From Betaproteobacteria bacterium (GTDB lineage: Bacteria; Pseudomonadota; Gammaproteobacteria; Burkholderiales; Burkholderiaceae_C), in contig VGHB01000009.1 in NCBI GenBank assembly GCA_016868355.1, positions 1-64,000 on the forward strand: a stretch of DNA of 64,000 nt. Direction: 5' to 3'. Shown piece after piece: positions 8,806 through 17,907 of this stretch. The first letter of the stretch is position 1. Every line of letters starts with the position of its first letter. The position numbers and the translations under genes were made by a program. The notes beneath the pieces were generated by a model. It saw nothing but the letters and a program-made list of their open reading frames with translations. It was not told the origin of the DNA and made no database searches.

Positions 8806-8924
8806 TTGTTGAGATTATGGCGGGAATCGGTGCCCGCGCGCGCTGTCTGAATGGACGACCCGCGCTCATGGCTTGGCGAACGGGCAACCCTTACGACCGC
8901 GGCCAAGTGCCTACACTGAGTCCT

Positions 8925-9989
8925 ATGAACGATTTCTGGCCCTCTGCTGGCTGGCCCCTGTTGCAAACCGATCAGCAGGATTGGCTCCTCCCCACCAAGG
9001 GCTGGTTGCGCCGCTTCTTGGACTGGCCAGAACTGGCCTTGGTACCAGGATCGTGTGCTGCTGAACGCCGCTTGCACCACGCCCTGCTGGAAGACCCCGG
9101 CTTGGCGGTGGCCGAGCCACGGCTTTTGACCCTGGCTGACGCGGATACAGCCGATAACTACCGGGCCTTCATCGCCTTTCGCGACGCGCTGCAGGCCGCG
9201 GGCACGCTGCAGGCGTGTTACCTGCAGCAGGTGCGCAGCCCACGAGTGAGCTTGGCGCCCGTTTTCATGCAAGCCATGACGCAGGCCATCGTGCGGCATC
9301 TGTTGCGCCACAGCGATGACGCGCTTCAAGCGCGCGCCGCCGAGCTCTTGTTCCGATCCCAACGGGTGACGGTGCTTGATGGTGTACCCCTGGCCGGCGA
9401 TGCGCAGACGCTGGACCTGCTCAATGAGACAGGCGGCTTTGGCGAACTCGGACGGCTCTTGTCTCAAGCGCAGGCCCCTATTCGTGCGGCCGACATGAAG
9501 GTGCTGACCGCTGAGATGGCCGCTGGCTATTGGCGTGCCGCGTCGAGCAGCCGCGAACACGAATTCCTGTTGGACTTGCGCCATGAACTGCAGCAAGACC
9601 TGGGCCATGGCTTGCAGTTCACCCTGGCGCGGGCCCAATCGGGCCTGACTGCCTTGTCACGCGTGCTACAGGCCTGGGTAGACCACCTGCTGGGGCTGCA
9701 GGTTCAGATCACACCGCTGTCGCGCATCGACGACGAACACTGGCGCTGGCACGTGGGCTTGGATGCCGACGCCAGTGCCCTGCTCAATGATCTGTATGAG
9801 GGGCGCGAGGTACACCCTGATCGTCACGCCCAACTGATCAGCCTGTTCTCGCTGCGCTTTTTGCAGCCTGACCAAGCCCTGCCCGAGATGGCTGGCCGCC
9901 CGGTGTATCTGGGGCTGTGTCGCACCGCCGACGGGCAGATACGGCTTAAGCCCCAGAACCTGCTGGTCAACTTGCCAGTCGCAGCCTAA
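8925..9989 (+). CDS. DUF6352 family protein
   Basis: A 354-residue soluble protein. The frame is open further upstream (to 8751), but that stretch overlaps the start of the opposite TonB receptor gene, and the family consensus begins at MNDFWPSAGWPLL, so ATG 8925 is chosen. Family-like segments are ESCAAE-type SCAAERRLHHALLEDP, DNYRAFIAFRDAL, RAAELLFRSQRVTVLDG and TGGFGELGRLL. There is no signal peptide and there are no membrane segments. The family is common in Betaproteobacteria and has no known function that I can cite. The promoter region is shared divergently with the TonB receptor (119 bp). Confidence 0.75.
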   Translation: MNDFWPSAGWPLLQTDQQDWLLPTKGWLRRFLDWPELALVPGSCAAERRLHHALLEDPGLAVAEPRLLTLADADTADNYRAFIAFRDALQAAGTLQACYLQQVRSPRVSLAPVFMQAMTQAIVRHLLRHSDDALQARAAELLFRSQRVTVLDGVPLAGDAQTLDLLNETGGFGELGRLLSQAQAPIRAADMKVLTAEMAAGYWRAASSSREHEFLLDLRHELQQDLGHGLQFTLARAQSGLTALSRVLQAWVDHLLGLQVQITPLSRIDDEHWRWHVGLDADASALLNDLYEGREVHPDRHAQLISLFSLRFLQPDQALPEMAGRPVYLGLCRTADGQIRLKPQNLLVNLPVAA

Positions 9990-10092
9990 AAAACCTCGGT
10001 TCTTGCAAACGCTTACGGTACTGCTCGCAGCCCGTCGGGGCGCAGCTGCGCTTCTTCAACCAGCCTGCTCACCCAAAGCCCCACGCTGTCGC

Positions 10093-11340
10093 TCAACGCG
10101 GCTTCACGCGCCAGAGGGCGCCGTCGGGCGAGTCGTTGAGCAGGTAGACCCAGCCGTCGGGACCCACTCGTACATCACGCACACGCCCCACTTCGCCCAC
10201 CAACAGGCGCTCTTCTCGCGCCACTCGCTCGCCATCGAGCACCAAGCGCACCAGAGACTGTCCGCTTAAGCCACCCACCAGCAAACTCCCCTTCCACTGC
10301 GGAATTGCATCGGACGTGTAAAAAGCCATGCCCGAGATTCCGATCGAAGGGGTCCACACATGCAAAGGCTGCTCCATGCCCTCGCGCGCGGTGGCTTCGC
10401 CGATCTTGGTACCGGTCACATAGTTCACACCGTAGGTGATGATAGGCCAGCCGTAGTTCCGCCCGGGGCGGATGATATTGAGTTCATCGCCGCCCTGCGG
10501 CCCATGCTCATGCGTCCACAGTTCGCCGGTGCTGGGGTGCATCGCTGCTCCCTGGATATTGCGGTTGCCGCGGCTGAAGACCTCCGGGAGCTGGTCGGGG
10601 TTGCCGATGAAGGGGTTATCGGCGGGAACGCGACCGTCGTCGTGCAAGCGGATCACCGCGCCCGCGTGGTCGCGCGGGGCCTGGGCGCGCTGCATTTCGC
10701 CACGGTCGCCCAAGGTCAGGTACAGGAAGCCCTTACCGTCGAACACGATGCGACCACCCAGGTGGAAGCCGCGCCGAGACTTGGGGGTCATGGCGAGAAG
10801 CTTTTGCTGATCGACCAAACGTCCATCCTTCAAACGGGCGCGAATCAGTGTGGTGCCGTATTCGCTATCGTCCGTGGGTGAGGGCTCGGCATAGGCCAGG
10901 TAGAGCCACCCGTTGCTTGCGTACTGTGGATGCGGCACCACGTCGAACAAGCCCGCCTGCACAGCCGCCTTGACTGCTGGCACGCCCCGAATTGGGCTGG
11001 GATCGAGTTTGAAGTCCGCGCTGATGCGGCGCAAGGTGCCGCCCCGCTCGGTGACCAGCATGTCGCCATTGGGTAACCAGGCCAGCGACCATGGGTTCTT
11101 CAAGCCGCGCACCAGGGCCGTCGCCTGCACTGCCAACGCCGGCGCAGGCGTGGCTGCAACGATATCCTTGGCAAAGGTAGGGGTGCGCTGATTTGACGGC
11201 GTGGCCGCCGCAAGCGAGGTCGTCAAGGCGGCCATCAGGGCCAGCACGGCCAGGCCGGGCCAGCGTGCACTGCGCTCACCGCAGATCCTGCACTGCAAGG
11301 GAATTGGGGACGCCAGCAATGGCAACAGAGGGGTCTTCAT
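10093..11340 (-). CDS. PQQ-dependent sugar dehydrogenase (Asd/YliI-like)
   Basis: A 415-residue exported protein of the soluble glucose/sorbosone dehydrogenase fold. The hydrophobic N-terminal segment lies near residues 27-47. Family motifs are LKNPWSLAWLPNGDMLVTER, GRIVFDGKGFLYLTLGDRGE, RGNRNIQGAAMHP, HEHGPQGGDELNII and GRNYGWPIITYGVNY, which include the PQQ and calcium contacts and the catalytic His. These enzymes oxidise aldose sugars in the periplasm and pass electrons to the respiratory chain. The gene is divergent from the osmoprotectant transporter (58 bp between starts) and convergent with the DUF6352 gene. The ATG at 11340 gives a rather long n-region; a later start is possible. Confidence 0.85.
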   Translation of the reverse strand: MKTPLLPLLASPIPLQCRICGERSARWPGLAVLALMAALTTSLAAATPSNQRTPTFAKDIVAATPAPALAVQATALVRGLKNPWSLAWLPNGDMLVTERGGTLRRISADFKLDPSPIRGVPAVKAAVQAGLFDVVPHPQYASNGWLYLAYAEPSPTDDSEYGTTLIRARLKDGRLVDQQKLLAMTPKSRRGFHLGGRIVFDGKGFLYLTLGDRGEMQRAQAPRDHAGAVIRLHDDGRVPADNPFIGNPDQLPEVFSRGNRNIQGAAMHPSTGELWTHEHGPQGGDELNIIRPGRNYGWPIITYGVNYVTGTKIGEATAREGMEQPLHVWTPSIGISGMAFYTSDAIPQWKGSLLVGGLSGQSLVRLVLDGERVAREERLLVGEVGRVRDVRVGPDGWVYLLNDSPDGALWRVKPR

Positions 11341-11398
11341 GCGCTAAATCGTAGCGCCGGCCGACCTTCAAGGGCTGTTGGGGTTGGACAATGCCCCT

Positions 11399-13015
11399 AT
11401 GACGATACGGTGGACGGAATTGATACGGAAGTCTTGCTGGGCCTGGGCGCTCATGTTGGCCTGCGGGCAGAGCTTGGCGGCGCCACCGGAGCCAGTAATC
11501 GTGGGGTCCAAGCGTTTCACTGAGAGCTATATCCTGGGCGAACTGCTGCGCCTGCAACTTCAGTCTCAGGGTTTGGCGGCCGAGCACCGGCAGGGTTTGG
11601 GCAACACGGCCATCGTGGAACAGGCGCTGGGCAGCGGGCGGATCGATGTGTATCCCGAGTACACCGGCACCATCCTGCGCGAGATCCTGAAACGGCCGGA
11701 GCCTCAGGCCACGCTGCAGGAACTCAATGCGTGGCTGGCACCACGCGGGCTTAAGGCTGGCGTCCCGCTGGGCTTCAACAACGGTTACGCGGTGGCCCTG
11801 CGTGCGGACCGTGCCCAAGCCTTGGGGCTCAAACGCCTGAGTGACTTGGCCGCCCTGCCGACAGAACGGCAGCGCACACTGCGTACCGGCTTCACCGCGG
11901 AATTCATGAGCCGGGCCGACGGCTGGCCAGCGGTTCGCCAGCGCTATGGATTGCAGCTGACCGCAGGCCGCGCGCTGGAGCACGGTCTGGCCTATGCGGC
12001 CTTGGAGCGCGGCGATGTCGACCTGGTGGATGCCTACACCACCGACGCGGCCGTGGCACGGCTGGGCTTGGTGCTGCTGGAGGACGACCGCGCCGCCTTT
12101 CCCCGCTACGACGCGGTGCTGCTGATGCGTGCTTCGCTGAACGATGCACCGCTTCAGGGCTTGGCCGGGCAGCTGAATGAGGCGACGATGGCGCGCCTGA
12201 ATGGGCGCGCCGAAGCGGGTGAATCGTTCGAGGCTGTAGCGCGCAGCGCCTGGCAGTCGATGCAGGGCCGCAGTGGGGCTGCCATGGGCGGAGATGTCAG
12301 GGCTGGCGCTGCGCGTCATTGGCCTCCAGGCCAAGAACAGGCGGGTGGTGGCTCGGTGGACGGGTCCGCAGAGACAAAGGCTCCAAGCCCGTCAACGGTC
12401 GGCGCCTGGGCCCGCTTCTGGGCACGTCTGGTGGAACCCGACCTGCCCCGCTTGCTGGGCGAGCACACCGCCCTTGTGCTGGGCTCTACTGTGCTGGCCA
12501 CGCTGGTGGGGATTCCCCTGGGCTTGCTCGCGCAACGACGACCGCGTTGGGCGGCTGGCATCCTGGGCGCAGTGGGTCTGTTGCAGACCGTGCCGTCGCT
12601 GGCGATGCTGGCACTTCTGATTGCGGCACTGGGTCGCATTGGTACCGGGCCAGCCCTGGTAGCGCTATTCCTGTATGCACTCCTGCCAATCGTGAGCGCA
12701 ACGCAGGCCGCCTTATCGGCCGTGCCCTCCGGTATGCGCCAGGCTGGTCTGGCCCTGGGCCTGCGGCCGCTGCAGGTGCTGTGGCATCTGGAACTGGCGC
12801 TGGCACGCCCACACATCCGCGCCGGCATCGGATCGGCGGCGGTGATCGGCGTGGGCACCGCGACGGTAGCAGCCTTCGTCGGCGGCGGTGGCTTGGGCGA
12901 ACGCATCGTGGCGGGCCTGGCCGTCAACGACACCGCACTGATGCTGGCCGGCGCAGTGCCGGCCGCTCTGCTCGCACTGTTGGTTCAGGGCTTATTGGCG
13001 CGCAAGCCCCGGTAG
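11399..13015 (+). CDS. Osmoprotectant ABC importer, fused binding protein-permease
   Basis: A 538-residue fusion. Residues 1-27 are a signal-like segment; about 30-280 form an OpuC/ProX-type betaine-binding domain (VGSKRFTESYILGELL, QGLGNTAIVEQALGSG, DVYPEYTG). A linker of some 60 residues precedes a ProW/OpuB-type permease domain (about 335-535) with LLQTVPSLAMLALLIAALG and the ABC-docking segment around GLALGLRPLQVLWHLELALA. It should import glycine betaine or a related solute. The ATP-binding subunit is not next to it, so it must come from elsewhere. A TTG 21 bp upstream is an alternative start; ATG 11399 places the signal segment best. Confidence 0.85.
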   Translation: MTIRWTELIRKSCWAWALMLACGQSLAAPPEPVIVGSKRFTESYILGELLRLQLQSQGLAAEHRQGLGNTAIVEQALGSGRIDVYPEYTGTILREILKRPEPQATLQELNAWLAPRGLKAGVPLGFNNGYAVALRADRAQALGLKRLSDLAALPTERQRTLRTGFTAEFMSRADGWPAVRQRYGLQLTAGRALEHGLAYAALERGDVDLVDAYTTDAAVARLGLVLLEDDRAAFPRYDAVLLMRASLNDAPLQGLAGQLNEATMARLNGRAEAGESFEAVARSAWQSMQGRSGAAMGGDVRAGAARHWPPGQEQAGGGSVDGSAETKAPSPSTVGAWARFWARLVEPDLPRLLGEHTALVLGSTVLATLVGIPLGLLAQRRPRWAAGILGAVGLLQTVPSLAMLALLIAALGRIGTGPALVALFLYALLPIVSATQAALSAVPSGMRQAGLALGLRPLQVLWHLELALARPHIRAGIGSAAVIGVGTATVAAFVGGGGLGERIVAGLAVNDTALMLAGAVPAALLALLVQGLLARKPR

Positions 13016-13041
13016 TCTGCCCAGCGGGCCCGCAGGCAGAC
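13015..13041 (+). terminator. Stem-loop after osmoprotectant importer gene
   Basis: GTCTGCC (13015-13021) and GGCAGAC (13035-13041) form a perfect 7-bp stem over a GC-rich 13-base loop, directly at the stop codon and between two convergent genes. There is no T-run, so termination is probable but not certain. Confidence 0.4.
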
Positions 13042-13074
13042 CGTGAGCTGCCAGACGTGGATTTCAGTCGATCG

Positions 13075-14682
13075 TCAGAAGGACGCCACCGCGCCGTTGG
13101 ACCGCGGGTCGAAGCCGCCTTCGAGCACCCCGTTGGCGTGGTGCACCAGCATGCCGGCGTGCCCCACCGCCTCGTCCCAGGCCCCGATGGTTTCCACCTC
13201 GTGGCCCCACTGCCGCAGCTGCGTCAGTACCTCCGGCGACCAGCGCGACTCAAGCTTCAAAGTGTCGCTGGCGTTGCCCCAGGTACGGCCCAGCAACCAG
13301 CGCGGTCGCGAGATGGACAGCTGCGGGTGGTCGCCAAAGTGACGCACCCGGTTGAACACCGTGGCCTGGGTCTGCGGCTGGCCATCGCCACCCATGGTGC
13401 CGTAGACCATGAACCGGCCGTCGCCAAATTCGGCCAACGCCACATTGAGAGTATGGAAGGGCTTTTTCAACGGCTCTAAAGCGTTGATGTGCCCGGGCTG
13501 CAAACTGAAGCTGCAGCCACGGTTTTGCCAGTTCACACCGGTGTCAGGCAAGACAACGCCGCTGCCGAACTCGTGATAGAGGCTTTGAATGAAGGACACG
13601 GCCAGCCCCTTGCGGTCGATCACACCCATCCAGATGGTGTCACCCGGGTCGGTGCGCCGGCCCCAGGGCAAGGCGCGCTGGGGGTTGTAGTCAGCGACCA
13701 GGCTGTCGAGAAAGGCTGGCGTCAGGAGGTCTTGCGCTTGCAGCCTCATGAAGGCGCGATCCGTGACGTGCGCATCACGTACCTTGAAAGCGCGCTTGGT
13801 GGCTTCGACCTGCGCATGCACAAACTCGGCGCTCTCGGCGCCCTGCCGCCAGTCCTGAACCCTGAGCATGCGCTCCATCATGCCCAGGATCATCAACGAG
13901 ACCACGCCCTGGGACGGCGGCACCATGTTGTGCAGGCGGGCGCCGTGGGCGTTGAGCGTCAGCGGGTCTACCAAGACTGCATGATGGGCCCGCAGGTCAT
14001 CCAGGCGCAGGGGACTGCCCACCGCCTGCAGTTCGGCAGCCATCTGCCTGGCCAGGGTGCCGCGGTAGAACTCATCCGTGCCCTTGACGGCAATCCGTTC
14101 AAGCGTGGCGGCCAGGCGCGGTTGCTTAAACCACTGTCCGGGTTGGGGCACCACCCCACCAGGCAGGAAGGTCTCGACAAAGCCCGGCGCCTGCTCGATG
14201 TCCGCGCGCTTGGCGGATGTCAGCGCACTCTGGCTGAACGTGGTGGGCATGCCGCTGTGAGCGAAGTGGATGCCATCGGCCAGCAGGCGCGTCAGCGGCA
14301 TTCGGCCACCAAGCGACTGTTGCGACAGCCGATGGGCAGCGCCCCAACCACTGACGGTTCCGGCCACCGTCAGGGCGGCGGTGCCGCCCCGGAACGGGAT
14401 GCTGCTGGTGATGCCACGTTCGGCATACCAATCCTGCGTGGCTGCGCGGGCGCTGCGACCACTGGCGTCGATGCCCCCGGGTACGCCATTGGGGCCGCGT
14501 ATCACCCAAAACCCATCGCCTCCAATGGCGTTCATGTGAGGGTAGACCACTGCGATGGTGGCGGCCGCGGCGATCATGGCTTCCAGGGCGTTGCCCCCTT
14601 CCCGTAGGACATCAACGGCCGACTGAGCCGCCAAGGAGTGGGGGGCCACGGCGATGCCGCGGCTGCCGTATGTCGATTGCAT
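13075..14682 (-). CDS. Gamma-glutamyltranspeptidase-like Ntn hydrolase
   Basis: A 535-residue protein of the gamma-glutamyltransferase family. The large-subunit hallmarks are AAQSAVDVLREGGNALEAMI and NAIGGDGFWVI near the N-terminus. The self-cleavage site that yields the nucleophilic Thr corresponds to GDTIW in DPGDTIWMGVIDRKGLAVSF, and a small-subunit glycine loop is seen at MGGDGQPQ. There is no signal peptide at the chosen start, so it looks cytoplasmic. It follows dctPQM on the same strand, with 37 bp to the dctM stop. A TTG at 14733 that overlaps dctM is an alternative start. Linkage to the TRAP importer suggests hydrolysis of an imported gamma-glutamyl or similar amide compound, which is inference. 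Confidence 0.85.
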   Translation of the reverse strand: MQSTYGSRGIAVAPHSLAAQSAVDVLREGGNALEAMIAAAATIAVVYPHMNAIGGDGFWVIRGPNGVPGGIDASGRSARAATQDWYAERGITSSIPFRGGTAALTVAGTVSGWGAAHRLSQQSLGGRMPLTRLLADGIHFAHSGMPTTFSQSALTSAKRADIEQAPGFVETFLPGGVVPQPGQWFKQPRLAATLERIAVKGTDEFYRGTLARQMAAELQAVGSPLRLDDLRAHHAVLVDPLTLNAHGARLHNMVPPSQGVVSLMILGMMERMLRVQDWRQGAESAEFVHAQVEATKRAFKVRDAHVTDRAFMRLQAQDLLTPAFLDSLVADYNPQRALPWGRRTDPGDTIWMGVIDRKGLAVSFIQSLYHEFGSGVVLPDTGVNWQNRGCSFSLQPGHINALEPLKKPFHTLNVALAEFGDGRFMVYGTMGGDGQPQTQATVFNRVRHFGDHPQLSISRPRWLLGRTWGNASDTLKLESRWSPEVLTQLRQWGHEVETIGAWDEAVGHAGMLVHHANGVLEGGFDPRSNGAVASF

Positions 14683-14719
14683 GTTCAGTGTGTCGTTCAG
14701 CGCTTGCCGATGCGGTGGG

Positions 14720-16048
14720 TCAATCCCAACCAATCACCTTGGGCAGCCACAGGGCGATTTGCGGATAAAAGAAGACCAGGGCCAACGCTATGGCCTGCAA
14801 GGTAATGAAGGGAACCACACCGCGATAAATATCCCGAATCGTCACCTCCGGCGGCGCCACCCCCTTCAGGTAGAACAGCGCCCAGCCAAATGGCGGCGTC
14901 AGGAAAGAAGACTGCAGATTGACGGTAATCAACATGGCCAGCCAGACCGGATCAACGCCTTGTGAGATCAGCACCGGCATGAACAAGGGAACGGCGATGT
15001 AGCTGATCTCGATCCACTCGATGAAAAAACCCAAAACAAATATCAGAAACATCATGAACCAGATGTCGCTGTTCACGCCGCCTGGCAGCCAGTCGAACAT
15101 CTTTGTGATCAGATCCTCGCCTTGCAGTCCGCGGAAGGCCAAGGCAAAGACCTGGGCGGCCATCAGGATGAACATCATGATGGCGGTGATCTTCGATGTC
15201 TCCAAGGCTACGTCCTTGAGGGTCTTAAGGCTCAGACGGCCAGCAAACAAGGTGATCAATACGGAGCCTACTGCGCCCATGGAAGCCGCCTCGGTAGGGG
15301 CAGCCACACCGCCCACAATGGCACCTAACACCGACACCACCAACAGGATGGGCGGTACCACCACCTTCCAAAAGCGCTTGAGCAGTTCACTGCGGCTGAC
15401 CTTGGCCCGTTCTTCAAGCGGAAGGGGCGGCATCAAACTGGGGTTCATCCAGCCCCTGACCAGCAAGTACACGACGTACAAGCCAGCCAACATCAAGCCT
15501 GGCATCACCGCAGCAGCGAACAAGGTGCCCACCGACAACTGCATGATGTCCGACAGGAGAATCAGGATGAGGCTGGGCGGGATGATTTGCCCAAGGGTGC
15601 CCGACGCACAGATGGCACCGCAAGCCAGCCCCTTGTCGTAACCGCGGCGGATCAACGTGGGCAAGGTGAGCAGCCCCAGGGTGATGACGGTGGCGCCCAC
15701 GATTCCGGTGGTTGCCCCCATGAGCACACCAAACAGGATGATACCCACCCCCATCCCGCCGTTGAGACCCCCGGCCACAAGGCCCATGACATCGAGCAGG
15801 TCATCGGCCAGCCGGGACTTCTCCAACATCACACCCATGAACACAAACAGCGGGATGGCCATCCACTGGTAGCCCGACACAATGCCGTAAAAGCGGGCAC
15901 CAAGCAGGTTGAACAGGGTATCGCCGAAGCCCAACCATCCAAATACGAACCCCACCACAGCCAAGGTGGTGGCCACTGGTATCCCGATCATCAGCAGCAC
16001 AAAGAAGGCCGCCAGCATCAACAGCGCGTAGGTCTGCAATTCAAACAC
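14720..16048 (-). CDS. dctM: TRAP transporter large permease (DctM)
   Basis: A 442-residue polytopic membrane protein with about 12 helices and the DctM-type motifs GIPVATTLAVVGFVFG, YQWMAIPLFVFMGVMLEKS, GATVITLGLLTLPTLIRRGY and SLILILLSDIMQLSVG. It is the ion-coupled translocation subunit of a tripartite TRAP importer in the inner membrane. The GTG start at 16048 overlaps the dctQ stop by 8 bp, indicating translational coupling. It ends shortly before the gamma-glutamyltranspeptidase-like gene, which probably belongs to the same transcript. Confidence 0.92.
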   Translation of the reverse strand: MFELQTYALLMLAAFFVLLMIGIPVATTLAVVGFVFGWLGFGDTLFNLLGARFYGIVSGYQWMAIPLFVFMGVMLEKSRLADDLLDVMGLVAGGLNGGMGVGIILFGVLMGATTGIVGATVITLGLLTLPTLIRRGYDKGLACGAICASGTLGQIIPPSLILILLSDIMQLSVGTLFAAAVMPGLMLAGLYVVYLLVRGWMNPSLMPPLPLEERAKVSRSELLKRFWKVVVPPILLVVSVLGAIVGGVAAPTEAASMGAVGSVLITLFAGRLSLKTLKDVALETSKITAIMMFILMAAQVFALAFRGLQGEDLITKMFDWLPGGVNSDIWFMMFLIFVLGFFIEWIEISYIAVPLFMPVLISQGVDPVWLAMLITVNLQSSFLTPPFGWALFYLKGVAPPEVTIRDIYRGVVPFITLQAIALALVFFYPQIALWLPKVIGWD

Positions 16049-16538
16049 GCCCGCGCTCCCGAAGAATACGCCGCGCCATGGCCGCTGCGCATTGCACCGC
16101 TACCAAGCCATAGCCCAGCGGAATGAAGGCCTTGATCACCCATCGATACGCAATACCGCCGGGGTCAGGAGAGCCCTCGGCGATCACATAAGACTGCATG
16201 ACGTAGGGAACCGAGATCTTTACAAACAATAGGCTGACACCCAGCAGCAGCGCCAGCGACACCAGGTCGACGATGGCCTTTTGGCGCGCGCTGTAGCCTG
16301 CGTAAAAGACATCCACACGGACGTTGTCTCCTCGCTGCAGGGCATAGCAGATGCCCAGCAAGATCAGCGCGGCTAATAAGTGCCACTCCAGCTCCTGTGC
16401 CCACACCGACCCCACGCTCATCGAATAGCGCAACAGCACGTTGGTGGCCACCAGCCCAATCATCAACAGGGCAATCCACAGCGTGAGCTTGCCCACGCCG
16501 TCTATGAAGGCCTCGATGGCCGTAACGGCTCTTTCCAT
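16041..16538 (-). CDS. dctQ: TRAP transporter small permease (DctQ)
   Basis: A 165-residue membrane protein with four predicted helices (about 16-35, 47-68, 89-110 and 132-155) and the DctQ-type features NVLLRYSMSVGSVWAQELEW and LQRGDNVRVDVFY. It pairs with DctM and is needed for transport, receiving the substrate-loaded DctP. The gene lies 88 bp downstream of dctP, with a terminator-like hairpin between them, and overlaps dctM by 8 bp. No clear ribosome site precedes the ATG at 16538. Confidence 0.9.
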   Translation of the reverse strand: MERAVTAIEAFIDGVGKLTLWIALLMIGLVATNVLLRYSMSVGSVWAQELEWHLLAALILLGICYALQRGDNVRVDVFYAGYSARQKAIVDLVSLALLLGVSLLFVKISVPYVMQSYVIAEGSPDPGGIAYRWVIKAFIPLGYGLVAVQCAAAMARRILRERGRV

Positions 16539-16577
16539 GGTGAACCAATTTCAGTGTGGACGCGAGACGGCAAAAGG

Positions 16578-16607
16578 AAGCCCGGTTGGTTCATCCCAGC
16601 CGGGCTT
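16578..16607 (-). terminator. Intercistronic hairpin between dctP and dctQ
   Basis: Arms AAGCCCGG (16578-16585) and CCGGGCTT (16600-16607) form a perfect 8-bp stem over a 14-base loop. Read on the minus strand, the stem is followed by CCTTTTG, so it can act as a partial rho-independent terminator or as a 3' stabiliser. Such an element would give more DctP than DctQM, as binding-protein systems usually need. Confidence 0.65.
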
Positions 16608-16626
16608 GCCAAGTGCAAAAGCGGCC

Positions 16627-17721
16627 TTAGCCGCGGACCTTGACGTGATACGCCTCTTCGCTGATTTCGCTCCAGCGGTCAAACTTAGCCTTGAAGGAGA
16701 AGTAGCTGTCATGCACCTTCTTGACCAACGGATCCTTGGCCACAGCTTCAGCCAATACCTTTTCGGTCTCCGTGCGAAGGGCCTTGATCACCGGATCGGG
16801 AAGCGGTTTGGCCACCACCCTGTGGTTCTTAATCAGGTCCTCCATGGCGTCGGAGTTGGCCCTTTGGCACCAAGCTTCGCCGATCACGTTGCAAGCTGCT
16901 GCGGCGTTGCTGACGATGGCCTGCAGATCCCGGGGCAGTTTGTCCCAAGCGGCCTTGTTGATCAGCAGTTCGCTCACCGTGGCCGCCTCGTGCCAACCGG
17001 TCGTGTAGTAGAACTTCGCCGCCTTGTGCAAGCCCAGGCGTCGGTCCTGGAAGGGCCCGACGAACTCAGCAGCATCAATCACGCCGCGCTCCAGAGCCGG
17101 GAAGATTTCGCCGCCCGGCAACACCTTCACATCCACGCCCATGGATGCATACACCTTGCCAGCTAGGCCCGGTATGCGCATCTTCAGACCCTTGAGGTCC
17201 GCCACCGAGTTGATTTCCTTCTTGAACCACCCGGTCATCTGCACCCCCGTGTTGCCACAAGGCATGGCAATCATGCCAAACGGGGCATAGACCTCGTTCC
17301 ACAACTCCTGTCCACCACCGTCGTAGAGCCAGCCATTGATGCCCTGGAAATTCATGCCAAAGGGCACCGCGGTGAAGTACTGAGCTGCAAAGGTCTTGCC
17401 CGTCCAGAAGTAGGCATTGGCGTGGTTCATTTCCACTGTACCCGCACGCACCGCATCGAAGCCTTCAAATGCCGGTACGAGTTCGCCCGCGCCGAAGACT
17501 TGAATCCTCAATCGTCCCCCGGACATGGCCTCGACCCGTTTGGCCAGATCCGTGGCGCTACCCGGCCCGTCCATGTAAAACGGCGAGCCCTTGGGGTACG
17601 CACTGGTCATTCTCCAGGTGATGGTGGACTGCGCCGACACGATGGCCGGGGCTGCAAGGGTGGCACTGGCGGCGCCGGCTACGGCACCCCTGGCCACGAA
17701 GGAACGTCGATTGAGCTGCAT
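16627..17721 (-). CDS. dctP: TRAP substrate-binding protein, TakP-like (DctP)
   Basis: A 364-residue periplasmic protein. ATG 17721 is chosen over an upstream in-frame ATG because an AGGAG site sits 7 bp before it and a twin-arginine signal starts at once (NRRSFVARGAVAGAASA, cut near VSAQS). The subfamily motif GGEIFPALERGVIDAAEFVG, with KFYYTTGWHEAA following, resembles the TakP/2-oxo-acid group, where a conserved Arg and Glu and a bound cation hold a carboxylate. The ligand is therefore probably an organic acid, inferred from family. It heads the dctPQM-hydrolase unit. Confidence 0.9.
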   Translation of the reverse strand: MQLNRRSFVARGAVAGAASATLAAPAIVSAQSTITWRMTSAYPKGSPFYMDGPGSATDLAKRVEAMSGGRLRIQVFGAGELVPAFEGFDAVRAGTVEMNHANAYFWTGKTFAAQYFTAVPFGMNFQGINGWLYDGGGQELWNEVYAPFGMIAMPCGNTGVQMTGWFKKEINSVADLKGLKMRIPGLAGKVYASMGVDVKVLPGGEIFPALERGVIDAAEFVGPFQDRRLGLHKAAKFYYTTGWHEAATVSELLINKAAWDKLPRDLQAIVSNAAAACNVIGEAWCQRANSDAMEDLIKNHRVVAKPLPDPVIKALRTETEKVLAEAVAKDPLVKKVHDSYFSFKAKFDRWSEISEEAYHVKVRG

Positions 17722-17907
17722 GCAAACTCCTGAGGTTGTATTGGACAAACCGCAGGGATGCAAGGCCCATGCCGACCAGTGACTCCAGGAGTATTGGTGT
17801 TGTCTTGGACACCTCGCCATTTCGGTGCGCGGCAGGCTCCGCTAACGCACCGAGATTGTGCATCCCCGTGGGCTGCGCACCAGGGCGTTGCCCCGGCGCG
17901 CGCCGCC

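Noticed and set aside
8806-8924. A cobalamin riboswitch before the TonB receptor
   Set aside because: The interval is too short for a full riboswitch and no B12-box-like segment was seen.
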